A stretch of 56,905 nucleotides of DNA from an uncultured Steroidobacter sp. GTDB taxonomy: Bacteria > Pseudomonadota > Gammaproteobacteria > Steroidobacterales > Steroidobacteraceae. Position 1 is the first letter of the stretch; each line of letters opens with the position of its first letter. The notes under the pieces were generated by a model. The model searched no databases and was not told the DNA's origin. It saw only the letters and a list, made by a program, of their open reading frames with translations. The stretch covers positions 1 to 56,905 of the forward strand of contig CALMII010000013.1 of the NCBI GenBank assembly GCA_937864115.1, written 5' to 3'. Positions 48,195 through 55,569 of the stretch are shown one piece after another. Both the position numbers and the translations under genes were made by a program.

Positions 48195-49038
48195 GGAACC
48201 TGGACCGACCGGTCGCTGGCTGCGGCGTATCACCGACAGCTTCAGCAGCGAACCTCGCGATGTCGAGGATCTCACCGGCCTGCTGGCGAATGCCAAGTCG
48301 CGCGGCGTCATCAGCGGTGATGCCTTCGAAATGCTCGAAGGCGTGCTCGAAGTGGTCGAGATGCAGGTGCGCGACATCATGGTGCCGCGCTCGCAGATGG
48401 TGATCGTGAACCGCGACGATCCACCGGCAGACATCCTGCCGGCCGTGATCGAAGCCGGCCACTCGCGCTATCCCGTGATCGGCGAGGATCGCGACCAGGT
48501 GGTCGGCATCCTGCTGGCCAAGGATCTGCTGCGTTACTTCGTCGACGGCGGTCGCGAAAATTTCGACATCAAGGAATGCCTGCGTCCCGTCGCCTTCATT
48601 CCCGAGAGCAAGCGCCTCTCCGAACTGCTCAAGGAATTCCGCGCCAGCCACCATCACATGGCGATCGTCGTCGACGAGTACGGCGGCGTGTCGGGCCTCG
48701 TCACCATCGAAGACGTGCTCGAACAGATCGTCGGCGACATCGGCGATGAATACGACGTCGACGACGATCTCGACATCCGCAAGGAAGCGGAGCGCCAGTT
48801 CAGCGTCAAGGGCACGACGCGCATCGACGAGTTCAACCAGTACTTCGGCACCTCGTTCAGCGACGAAGACTTCGACACCATCGGTGGACTGGTGATCAAT
48901 TTCCTCAGCCGCCTGCCGCGTCGCGGCGAAACCTTCACGCTCGACGGACTGGAATTCCGCGTCATGCGCGCCGACCGGCGCCGGCTCGATCTGCTGCGCG
49001 TCACGACGAATCGCGACATCGTGCCGAGAGAAGAATAG
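48187..49038 (+). CDS. corC: CorC/YbeX-type CBS-domain protein
   Basis: A 283-residue cytoplasmic CBS-pair protein that in E. coli is linked to magnesium/cobalt efflux and ribosome metabolism. Two CBS motifs lie at about 60-190: RDIMVPRSQMVIV, HSRYPVIGEDRDQVVGILLA and DEYGGVSGLVTIEDVLEQIV. A C-terminal CorC_HlyC domain (about 200-280) has LEFRVMRADRRRLDLLRV. There is no membrane DUF21 domain, as in YbeX. Its start overlaps ybeY by 8 nt; a twin-palindrome repeat lies between it and lnt. Confidence 0.94.
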   Translation: MPEEPGPTGRWLRRITDSFSSEPRDVEDLTGLLANAKSRGVISGDAFEMLEGVLEVVEMQVRDIMVPRSQMVIVNRDDPPADILPAVIEAGHSRYPVIGEDRDQVVGILLAKDLLRYFVDGGRENFDIKECLRPVAFIPESKRLSELLKEFRASHHHMAIVVDEYGGVSGLVTIEDVLEQIVGDIGDEYDVDDDLDIRKEAERQFSVKGTTRIDEFNQYFGTSFSDEDFDTIGGLVINFLSRLPRRGETFTLDGLEFRVMRADRRRLDLLRVTTNRDIVPREE

Positions 49039-49075
49039 GGATGGCTCCTGCGAAGTGCGGAGTCAGTGGTCTGCC

Positions 49076-49131
49076 TGTGGGGCCGGCTTTGGCTGGCCTT
49101 CTGAAGAGTCAGGCTAAAGCCTGACCTACAA
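49076..49131. repeat. Twin-palindrome intergenic repeat, copy 2 (corC-lnt), inverted
   Basis: TGTGG, then GGCCGGCTTTGGCTGGCC (49081-49098) and GTCAGGCTAAAGCCTGAC (49108-49125), then CTACA. It is the reverse-complement arrangement of copy 1 at 45046-45092. It ends 5 nt before the lnt GTG start. Confidence 0.85.
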
Positions 49132-49135
49132 GCCT

Positions 49136-50704
49136 GTGAGACTCCCTTCGCTTCAGGCTTTCTTCGAAACCCCGCACGCGCAGTGGCTCGCGCTGCCCGT
49201 GGGTGCCGCGCTGTCGCTGGCGTTCGCGCCGCTGGAGTGGTGGCCGCTGGCGATCCTGTGTCCTGCATACCTGTTCCTGAGCTGGTATTTCGCGCCGTCG
49301 CCGCGTCAGGCCGCAAAGTCGGGATTCCTGTTCACCGTCGGCCTGTTTCTCGCAGGCACTTACTGGCTCTACAACACCATTCACGAGATCGGGCATGCGC
49401 CCGCGTGGCTCGCGATCTTCCTGATGGCAGCGATGGTGGCGATTCTCGGCGGCTACACAGCGGCGCTGGGCTACGCGCTGACTCGCTGGGCTCCCTCCTC
49501 CGCGAAGCGGGGGAGGGTTGGGGTGGGGGCGCTCTCGTTGCTGCTCTATCCCGCCACCTACACCCTGCTCGAATGGTTTCGCGGCTGGTTCCTCAGCGGC
49601 TTTCCCTGGTTCGCACTCGGCTATTCGCAGACCGACTCGCCGCTCGCAGGATTCGCGCCAGTCTGGGGTGTGTACGGCATCAGCCTGCTCACCGCGATCT
49701 CTGCCGGCGCGCTGACGGTATTCCTCGTCGGCACGAAGCGCGAGCGTGTTGCTGCGCTGGCCGCGGTCGCAGTCATCTGGATTGCGGGCGCTGCGCTGTG
49801 GCAACGCGAATGGACCCGCCCGATCGGACGCCCCCTGACGGTCGCCATCGTGCAGGGCGCCGTGCCGCAGGACATGAAATGGAGCATCGAGTACCGCGAC
49901 TCGACCATCGATCTGTATCGCGATCTCACGCTGCCGCATCTCGGCAAGGACATCGTGCTGTGGCCGGAGTCCGCACTGCCCGACATGCCCGATCAGTTGC
50001 GCGACTTCATGTCGTGGATCTGGAGCCGCGCACGCGCGAAGGGTACCGTCCTGATCACGGGCATGCTGCGCTATGGCAAGGGTGGCGAGGACGATATCCG
50101 CAACGCCCTGCTGGTGCTCGACGAGGACGCACAGTGGTACGACAAGCGCCGGCTCGTCCCCTTCGGCGAGTTCTTTCCCGTGCCCTCGTTCATTCGCGAA
50201 TGGATGCGTCTGCAAAGCCTGCCGTATGCCGACATCACGGCAGGCGAGCGGCATCAGCCCGCGTTGCGCGCCGGCGGGAATCGCATCGGCGCGACGATCT
50301 GTTACGAGGATGCCTACGGTTCCGAACAGCTCGACGTGCTGAAGGACGCGACGCTGCTGGTCAACGTCACCAACGATGCCTGGTTCGGCGATACCACGGC
50401 AGCACCGCAGCATCTGCAGATCAGCCGCATGCGCGTGATGGAAGCGCAGCGTCCGCTGCTGCGCGCCGCGAACGACGGCATCTCGGCGCTCATTCTGGCC
50501 AATGGCGACGTCGAGAAGGCGTTGCCGCGCTTCAAGCCCGACGTGCTGACGGGCGTGGTGCAGCCTCGCACGGGACTGACGCCGTACGCGCACGTAGGCA
50601 ACTGGCCAGTGATTCTGCTGTGTGCCGCCGTAGTGGCTGGGACGTGGACCCCGTTGCGTCGTCGACCTGCTGCTCGCGCGGACGCCGTTCAATCGCAACA
50701 CTGA
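49136..50704 (+). CDS. lnt: Apolipoprotein N-acyltransferase
   Basis: Inner-membrane enzyme that adds the third acyl chain to lipoproteins. The product has 522 residues (E. coli 512). Six or more membrane segments occupy about 15-215, and a carbon-nitrogen hydrolase domain occupies 230-480. Catalytic residues can be placed: Glu in WPESALP (about 278), Lys in YDKRRLVPFGEF (about 336) and Cys in ICYEDAYG (about 389). Residues about 119-132 (APSSAKRGRVGVG) are translated from a palindromic repeat lodged in a loop. The start is GTG, directly after a repeat and without a clear Shine-Dalgarno. It probably belongs to the phoH-corC transcript and can serve the lipoproteins encoded here. Confidence 0.95.
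   Translation: MRLPSLQAFFETPHAQWLALPVGAALSLAFAPLEWWPLAILCPAYLFLSWYFAPSPRQAAKSGFLFTVGLFLAGTYWLYNTIHEIGHAPAWLAIFLMAAMVAILGGYTAALGYALTRWAPSSAKRGRVGVGALSLLLYPATYTLLEWFRGWFLSGFPWFALGYSQTDSPLAGFAPVWGVYGISLLTAISAGALTVFLVGTKRERVAALAAVAVIWIAGAALWQREWTRPIGRPLTVAIVQGAVPQDMKWSIEYRDSTIDLYRDLTLPHLGKDIVLWPESALPDMPDQLRDFMSWIWSRARAKGTVLITGMLRYGKGGEDDIRNALLVLDEDAQWYDKRRLVPFGEFFPVPSFIREWMRLQSLPYADITAGERHQPALRAGGNRIGATICYEDAYGSEQLDVLKDATLLVNVTNDAWFGDTTAAPQHLQISRMRVMEAQRPLLRAANDGISALILANGDVEKALPRFKPDVLTGVVQPRTGLTPYAHVGNWPVILLCAAVVAGTWTPLRRRPAARADAVQSQH
49491..49529. repeat. CTCCCTC-CGCGAAGCG-GAGGG palindromic repeat inside lnt
   Basis: Arms CCCTCCTCCGC and GCGGGGGAGGG around GAA differ by one pair, followed by TTGGGGTGGGGG. 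This matches the style of a common high-GC intergenic repeat. It is in frame and encodes a loop between two membrane segments of Lnt. Confidence 0.8.
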
Positions 50705-50762
50705 GAGTTCGCTGGGACTTGGCGGTTTCGGTATCTTTTCCCGGTTCCTCGGCCTCTCATTT

Positions 50763-50790
50763 TTGACAAATTGCTTCGTGCTGGCAGAAT
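50763..50790 (+). promoter_or_regulatory. Candidate promoter for the type I secretion cassette
   Basis: A perfect TTGACA (50763-50768), 16-nt spacer and CAGAAT (50785-50790, 4 of 6). The 5' leader would contain a small hairpin, CCGTTC-ACGAA-GAACGG (50821-50837), before the leader ORF. Base composition of the region is less GC-rich than the ribosomal part. Confidence 0.5.
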
Positions 50791-50880
50791 CGATCGCGGG
50801 CGGATGAGAGCATCGAAAACCCGTTCACGAAGAACGGACGTAAGGAACAAGTTAACGGATCAACGTTCTGGGAGGATTCC

Positions 50881-50925
50881 ATGCGATCACTGCCGTGCTC
50901 CGATGTTCTGATCCCTTTGCGCTGA
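50881..50925 (+). CDS. Candidate 14-codon leader peptide upstream of the exporter gene
   Basis: ATG 50881 has a strong GGGAGG (50870-50875) at ideal spacing and reads MRSLPCSDVLIPLR, then TGA. It is in the same frame as the ABC exporter, whose first ATG is 9 nt beyond that stop. The best ribosome-binding site of the locus thus serves this short frame. It may be a coupling leader, or the old start of the exporter cut by a nonsense change. Confidence 0.35.
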   Translation: MRSLPCSDVLIPLR

Positions 50926-50934
50926 TCCAGCTGC

Positions 50935-53208
50935 ATGAGCATGGATGCAGCACGTGTCACGGGCACGAGTCCGCTGAAGGATTCCAGGTCAGTAGGTAGG
51001 ACAGACCCGGCATCGATTCGCATATCATCGCCAGACGCGATCTGGATACTGTCGACGTTCTGCGCTCTGCATCAGAAGTCCTGCGATGCGGCGGCGATAA
51101 GGCGCGAATGTGTCGCTCCCCTGCAGGTTTCCGATTTCACTCGCCTGGCGCACGCTGTCGGGTTCGATGTTTCGTGCGATGAATCGCTCACAACCATCGC
51201 CGCCGATCGACTGCCGCTCGTAGTCCTCGCGGATGCCGACCCATCGGCAAGCCGTGGTTCGCAACCGTCTGGGCCCGCCTCAGGCGCAGACCCGGACGAT
51301 TCGATTCCAGGTGCCCCCAGCGCCAGCTGGCTGCTCTTGCTGGGTGCAGATGGCGAGCACGTCCTTGTCGCAGAAAGGAACGATCCTCAGCCCCGGCGTA
51401 TCCCCATCGCCGAACTCCAGCGGCGACTGACGGGTTTTGCGCTCCAGTTGAGAGTTCGTGCCGAACCGGCGGCGGATCCGGACATTTCCGTGTCGTCGCG
51501 CGAACGGTTCGGCTTTCGCTGGTTCGTGCCGGAGCTGCTGCGTCACAAGCGGATATGGCATGAAGTACTGCTGGCATCGCTGACGTTGCAGTTGCTGGCG
51601 TTGGCATTTCCCCTGTTCACCCAGGCGATCATCGACAAGGTTGTCGTGCATCGCACCGAGAGCACGTTGATTGCGCTCGGGGTCGGCATGGCCGTCTTCA
51701 TCGTCTTCACGGCGGTTCTAACCTGGGTGCGCCAGTATCTGATCCTGCACACCGGGAATCGCGTCGATGCCGTTCTGGGGTCTCACGTTTTCGAGCATCT
51801 GTTCCGGCTGCCCGTGCGTTACTTCCAGCATCGGCCGACCGGCGTCATCGCGGCGCGCCTGCAGGGAATCGAGACCATTCGCGAGTTCGTCAGCTCGGCG
51901 GCAGTCACGCTGATGCTCGACCTGCCGTTCCTGCTCATCTTCGTCGCCATCATGTTCTGGTACAGCATCAAGCTGACGCTGGTGGTGCTCGCCATTCTTG
52001 CGCTGGTCGTCGGCATCAGTGCGCTGGTGGCGCCTCTGTTCCAGCGCCGGCTCAACGAGCAGTTTCTGCGAGGCGCGGCGAATCAGGCATTCCTGACCGA
52101 ATACGTGGCAGGTATCGAGACGGTGAAGTCCCTGCAGATGGAGCCGCAGCTCAACCACCGGTATCGGGATCTTCTGGCGGCTTTTCTCGGCGCCTCGTTC
52201 AGGACTCGCCAGTTGGGGAACACTTACTCGACAATGGCTTCCGGACTCGAACAGGTCATGAGCCTGCTGATTCTCGCGCTGGGCGCGCATCTGGTGATGA
52301 CGTCAGCAAGCTTCACCGTAGGAATGCTGGTTGCATTTCAGATGTTTGCAGCACGCGTATCGCAGCCGATGTTGCGGCTGGTGGGATTGTGGCAACAGTT
52401 CCAGCAGGCTCGTATCGCAGTCCTGCGTCTTGGCGATGTGATGGACGCTCCTGCCGAACCGTATCGCCTCACGCAAGCGCGCATGCGTTCGGGTGGCGGA
52501 GCGATCGAAATCGAGGCGCTGGCATTTCGTCATGCCGAGAATCTTCCGCTGCTGTACGACGACTTCAGTCTCTCGGTGCCCGCAGGGCAGCTCGTTGCCA
52601 TCATGGGCCCATCCGGCGCCGGCAAGAGCACGCTCGCCCGTCTGCTGCAGGGTTTTTATCAGCCCACGCGCGGCACGATCCGTGTCGACGGCATCGACAT
52701 CCGCGGTCTGGCGGCAAATGAGCTGCGAAGCAGCTTCGGCGTCGTACCGCAGGAAACCAGCCTGTTCTCCGGGACCATTCTCGAGAACCTCCGGACCGGA
52801 AATCCGTTCGCATCCTTCGATCAGGTCGTCGCGGCTTGCAGGATGGCCGAGATCCATGCAGCGATCGAAGCACTACCCGAGGGCTATCAGACCGGGATCG
52901 GTGAGCGCGGTGTCGGCTTGTCCGGAGGTCAGCGCCAGCGGATTGCGATCGCCCGGGCGCTGATAAAAGGCCCAAAAGTTCTGGTGTTCGACGAGGCAAC
53001 CAGCAGCGTCGACTTGCCGACTGCTGAACAGCTCGGTCGCACCATCAATGCGCTGAAGGGGCGCGTGACCATTCTGTTCATCGCGCACGCGTTGCCCAGA
53101 ACCCTGCAACCGGATCAGACAGTCCGGATCGGCGAGAAATTGAGCGTCGTTCCGCATCCCCATCCTCTTTCCCATCCGGCGGGAGAAGGCGAGGGCAAAC
53201 CCGCATGA
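50935..53208 (+). CDS. HlyB-like type I secretion ABC exporter (peptidase-like domain, inactive)
   Basis: Inner-membrane ABC transporter expected to pump an unfolded RTX-type substrate through a HlyD/TolC conduit. The product has 757 residues. An N-terminal C39-like domain (about 28-175) lacks the catalytic Cys-His of bacteriocin processors, so it is a HlyB-type docking domain; it contains an odd Ser/Pro/Gly/Asp loop near 103-122. Six membrane helices span about 200-470. The ATPase has Walker A GPSGAGKST (about 558), LSGGQRQ (about 662), VLVFDEATSSVD (about 682) and H-loop His in FIAHAL. The last 15 residues come from a palindromic repeat. The start is uncertain (50935 or 50941). It overlaps the HlyD gene. 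Confidence 0.92.
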   Translation: MSMDAARVTGTSPLKDSRSVGRTDPASIRISSPDAIWILSTFCALHQKSCDAAAIRRECVAPLQVSDFTRLAHAVGFDVSCDESLTTIAADRLPLVVLADADPSASRGSQPSGPASGADPDDSIPGAPSASWLLLLGADGEHVLVAERNDPQPRRIPIAELQRRLTGFALQLRVRAEPAADPDISVSSRERFGFRWFVPELLRHKRIWHEVLLASLTLQLLALAFPLFTQAIIDKVVVHRTESTLIALGVGMAVFIVFTAVLTWVRQYLILHTGNRVDAVLGSHVFEHLFRLPVRYFQHRPTGVIAARLQGIETIREFVSSAAVTLMLDLPFLLIFVAIMFWYSIKLTLVVLAILALVVGISALVAPLFQRRLNEQFLRGAANQAFLTEYVAGIETVKSLQMEPQLNHRYRDLLAAFLGASFRTRQLGNTYSTMASGLEQVMSLLILALGAHLVMTSASFTVGMLVAFQMFAARVSQPMLRLVGLWQQFQQARIAVLRLGDVMDAPAEPYRLTQARMRSGGGAIEIEALAFRHAENLPLLYDDFSLSVPAGQLVAIMGPSGAGKSTLARLLQGFYQPTRGTIRVDGIDIRGLAANELRSSFGVVPQETSLFSGTILENLRTGNPFASFDQVVAACRMAEIHAAIEALPEGYQTGIGERGVGLSGGQRQRIAIARALIKGPKVLVFDEATSSVDLPTAEQLGRTINALKGRVTILFIAHALPRTLQPDQTVRIGEKLSVVPHPHPLSHPAGEGEGKPA
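53149..53205. repeat. Palindromic CCCATCC/GGGAG repeat at the exporter 3' end
   Basis: CCCCATCCTCTTTCCCATCC followed by GGCGGGAGAAGGCGAGGG. It resembles the same class of high-GC intergenic repeat as 49491-49529. It is translated as PHPHPLSHPAGEGEG, a tail with no place in the ABC family. Confidence 0.65.
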
Positions 53209-54554
53209 ACAGCAGCGAAGAGAAAGCACCGCCGCTCCCCATCCGTATCGCCTCCGCACTCTTCGAAATCGAGGCTGGCGATCCAGATCGCACGGCGCGC
53301 ATCGTGATGCGGTCGGTGATTGTCCTGGTTGCCATTCTGCTGCTTTGGTCGATCTTCGCGAAACTGGACATCGTCGCCGTGGCGCAGGGGCGGTTGGTAC
53401 CACAAACCTACGTCAAGATCGTGCAACCGGCCGACGCCGGCATCATCCGCGAGATCCTCGTCGAGGAAGGCGTGAAAGTTGCGCAGGGACAAGTGCTGGT
53501 GCGGCTGGATCCGACGGTAGCTGCGGCTGATACCAGTGCTACGGCACGCGAACTGCAATTGCAGCGTTTGCAGCTGCGTCGCATCGAATCCGAACTTGCA
53601 GATACATCCATGCCGCAGCGCCCGGAAGACGATGCGACCTTGTTTGCGCAAGTGTCGGCACAGCATGCCAGCCACCGGCAGTCGTTGCTCGATGCAGTCG
53701 GACAGGCGTCGGCGACACGCCGCCGGGCAAACCAGGAATTGGGTGCCGCCCGGGAACTGCTCGAAAAACTCGAGATTACGCTGCCCAGCTACGAGAGGAC
53801 CGCCACGGCATACAAGCAACTCGCCAACGAGAATCTGGTCGGGGCGATTCAGGCGGAAGAAAGAAAACGCGAGGCCATCGAGAAAGCGCAAGACCTGGAA
53901 GCACAACGCGCCACAGTCGCTTCGCTGGAGGCGGCGCTTGCAGAATCGGAACAGCGATTGGCGCAGATCAGGAGTGCTTACGCCAACGAGCTGAATCAGT
54001 CGCGAATGGAAACCATCACCGCCATTACGCGCCTCGAACAGCAACAGCAAAGGCTGACCTACCAGCAAGGGTTGCTCGAGCTGCGTGCACCGCAGGCCGG
54101 TATCGTAAAGGAGCTCGCCACGACGACTGTCGGCGCCGTCGTGCAGCCTGGCAGCGTACTGCTGAGCCTCGTACCGCAAGACGAACCCCTCATGGCGGAG
54201 GTGTCGATCGAGAACAAGGACATCGGGTTCGTCGCGCCCAATCAGCCGGTCAGGGTCAAGGTTGCCGCCTACCAGTTCCAGAGGTACGGAATGCTGGAGG
54301 GCATCGTCAGAAACGTCAGCGCGGACTCGGCGTCCCAGCGGCACGATGAGCAGGTTCCCGAGAGCTGGCGGGCCCCGACGTTCAAGGCGCTGATCGAACT
54401 GAAAGAGCAGAAACTCGAGGCCGCAGACCTGATCCTGCCGTTGGCTGCGGGCATGCAGGTGTCGGTCGAGATCGTGCAGGGTAAGAGAACTGTCCTTGAA
54501 TATCTGCTGTCGCCCGTGCAACGGGTGGCGAGCGAAGCGGGTATGGAGCGGTGA
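53205..54554 (+). CDS. HlyD-family membrane fusion protein
   Basis: Periplasmic adaptor of a type I secretion system, 449 residues. After a short cytoplasmic part, one membrane helix spans about 32-52 (VIVLVAILLLWSIFAKLDIV). A lipoyl-like half (LVPQTYVKIVQPADAGIIRE) comes next, then a long coiled-coil hairpin (about 95-285, rich in Glu, Gln, Ala, Leu, Arg). The second half-motif is LRAPQAGIVKELATTTVGAV followed by a beta-barrel domain. It overlaps the exporter stop by 4 nt (ATGA) and the next ORF by 4 nt (GTGA), so it is translationally coupled to both. No TolC gene is in the window. Confidence 0.93.
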   Translation: MNSSEEKAPPLPIRIASALFEIEAGDPDRTARIVMRSVIVLVAILLLWSIFAKLDIVAVAQGRLVPQTYVKIVQPADAGIIREILVEEGVKVAQGQVLVRLDPTVAAADTSATARELQLQRLQLRRIESELADTSMPQRPEDDATLFAQVSAQHASHRQSLLDAVGQASATRRRANQELGAARELLEKLEITLPSYERTATAYKQLANENLVGAIQAEERKREAIEKAQDLEAQRATVASLEAALAESEQRLAQIRSAYANELNQSRMETITAITRLEQQQQRLTYQQGLLELRAPQAGIVKELATTTVGAVVQPGSVLLSLVPQDEPLMAEVSIENKDIGFVAPNQPVRVKVAAYQFQRYGMLEGIVRNVSADSASQRHDEQVPESWRAPTFKALIELKEQKLEAADLILPLAAGMQVSVEIVQGKRTVLEYLLSPVQRVASEAGMER

Positions 54555-54930
54555 GCTGGGACGAAGCGCAGCGCAGCTTGATGGTCGGTACGAATGCTCG
54601 CGACGTGCTCGCTGGCGGGGGAGGCAGCGATACGCTCATCGGCGGGGCCGGCGAGAATCTGATTCATGGCGGCCTGGGAAATCGGATCGAAGGCGAACCA
54701 GCAAGTGCTGGGACGTGCTGGCCGGCGATGACGGAAACGACATCTGCGAATCGCGACGATTTTTTGCTCGCGGCGTGAGCGACACCGCTGATGAAAAGCA
54801 GTTGTCACAACGCGTCGCCATCTGGCGCTTGACCGTAGGATCGTCACGACAACAGACTGCGGCAAAGCATCACGGATCAGGACTTCGATGCGATTCGAAC
54901 AACATGACGATGGGAGGCGATGAGGGATGA
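54551..54930 (+). pseudogene. Short RTX-repeat ORF with a frameshift
   Basis: From GTG 54551, overlapping the HlyD stop, the frame reads MSWDEAQRSLMVGTNARDVL and then AGGGGSDTLIGGAGENLIHG, two typical calcium-binding RTX nonapeptides. The frame then loses the pattern and stops at 54778. A further nonapeptide, DVLAGDDGNDI (54712-54744), lies in another frame that is open to TGA 54930, which overlaps the next gene's ATG. Adding one G to the GGG at 54710-54712 would join them into a product of about 126 residues. Either the gene is recently broken or the read lacks one base. Confidence 0.7.
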
Positions 54931-55523
54931 TTTCAGCAAGAGTATCGCGACTAGCCACGATGTCTCTGTGGGTCAGCTTGTTTGCGTGTGCGCTATATGC
55001 CTGCGGCTCGCCGAAACCTGAGACGCGGGAGTGGACGGAAGATGTGCTGCTTTCTCCGGATCGCGTTATTCAAGTCAGGCGCACGGTTGTCTTCGACGAA
55101 TCGAACTCGCTCGCCGGTGATGCCTACAACGCGGTGGAGAGGGAGGCCACCCTTTCCTTTACAGGGGATCTGGCTCACCTGCCCGTGTGGAAACAGCCAT
55201 TGATGGCGCTGGTGCTCTATCAGGATCCATCTACACGGGAATGGATTGTCGTGGCAACCACCACCTCGTGCGATGTGTGGCGAAGTAGAGGCAAACCAGA
55301 ACCGCCCTATTGGGAGTTCCGATTAGCTGACGGCGGGTGGCAAGAGATGCCTCTTTCAGATTCATCTATTGGGCATCCGGTAAATCTGTTGCATAGATAT
55401 CAGCGACGATCAGAGAAAAATCATGTAACGATTTCGGACAGGGGTCGTCTCGAAGCCTCCTCAAATATTGGTAGGGAATATCGCGAGATAGTGAGAGAGC
55501 AGAAAGTTCATTGTATGCGATAG
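54927..55523 (+). CDS. Unrecognised lipoprotein in the secretion locus
   Basis: A 198-residue product with no family that I recognise. The N-terminus MISARVSRLATMSLWVSLFA then CALYACGSPKPE is a lipoprotein signal; LYAC at about 23-26 is the likely lipobox. The mature part has mixed charge, several aromatic residues (WTEDVLLSPDRVIQVRRTVV, LPVWKQPLMALVLYQDP, CDVWRSRGKPEPPYWEF) and no repeats; it looks like a compact beta-rich domain. GGGAGG (54912-54917) precedes its ATG, which overlaps the stop of the RTX frame. Base composition falls toward its 3' end. It may be an immunity, chaperone or surface partner for the lipase-like protein, by position only. Confidence 0.65.
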   Translation: MISARVSRLATMSLWVSLFACALYACGSPKPETREWTEDVLLSPDRVIQVRRTVVFDESNSLAGDAYNAVEREATLSFTGDLAHLPVWKQPLMALVLYQDPSTREWIVVATTTSCDVWRSRGKPEPPYWEFRLADGGWQEMPLSDSSIGHPVNLLHRYQRRSEKNHVTISDRGRLEASSNIGREYREIVREQKVHCMR

Positions 55524-55569
55524 GTATTTCAACTCTGTATCTGTGCCTTTTAGATCTAAGGAGGGAAAA

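Noticed and set aside
54496..54930. The full open frame 54496-54930 as an independent gene
   Set aside because: Its first half overlaps the end of hlyD in a different frame and is Arg-rich noise; only the part after about 54712 shows RTX character and is explained by the frameshift.
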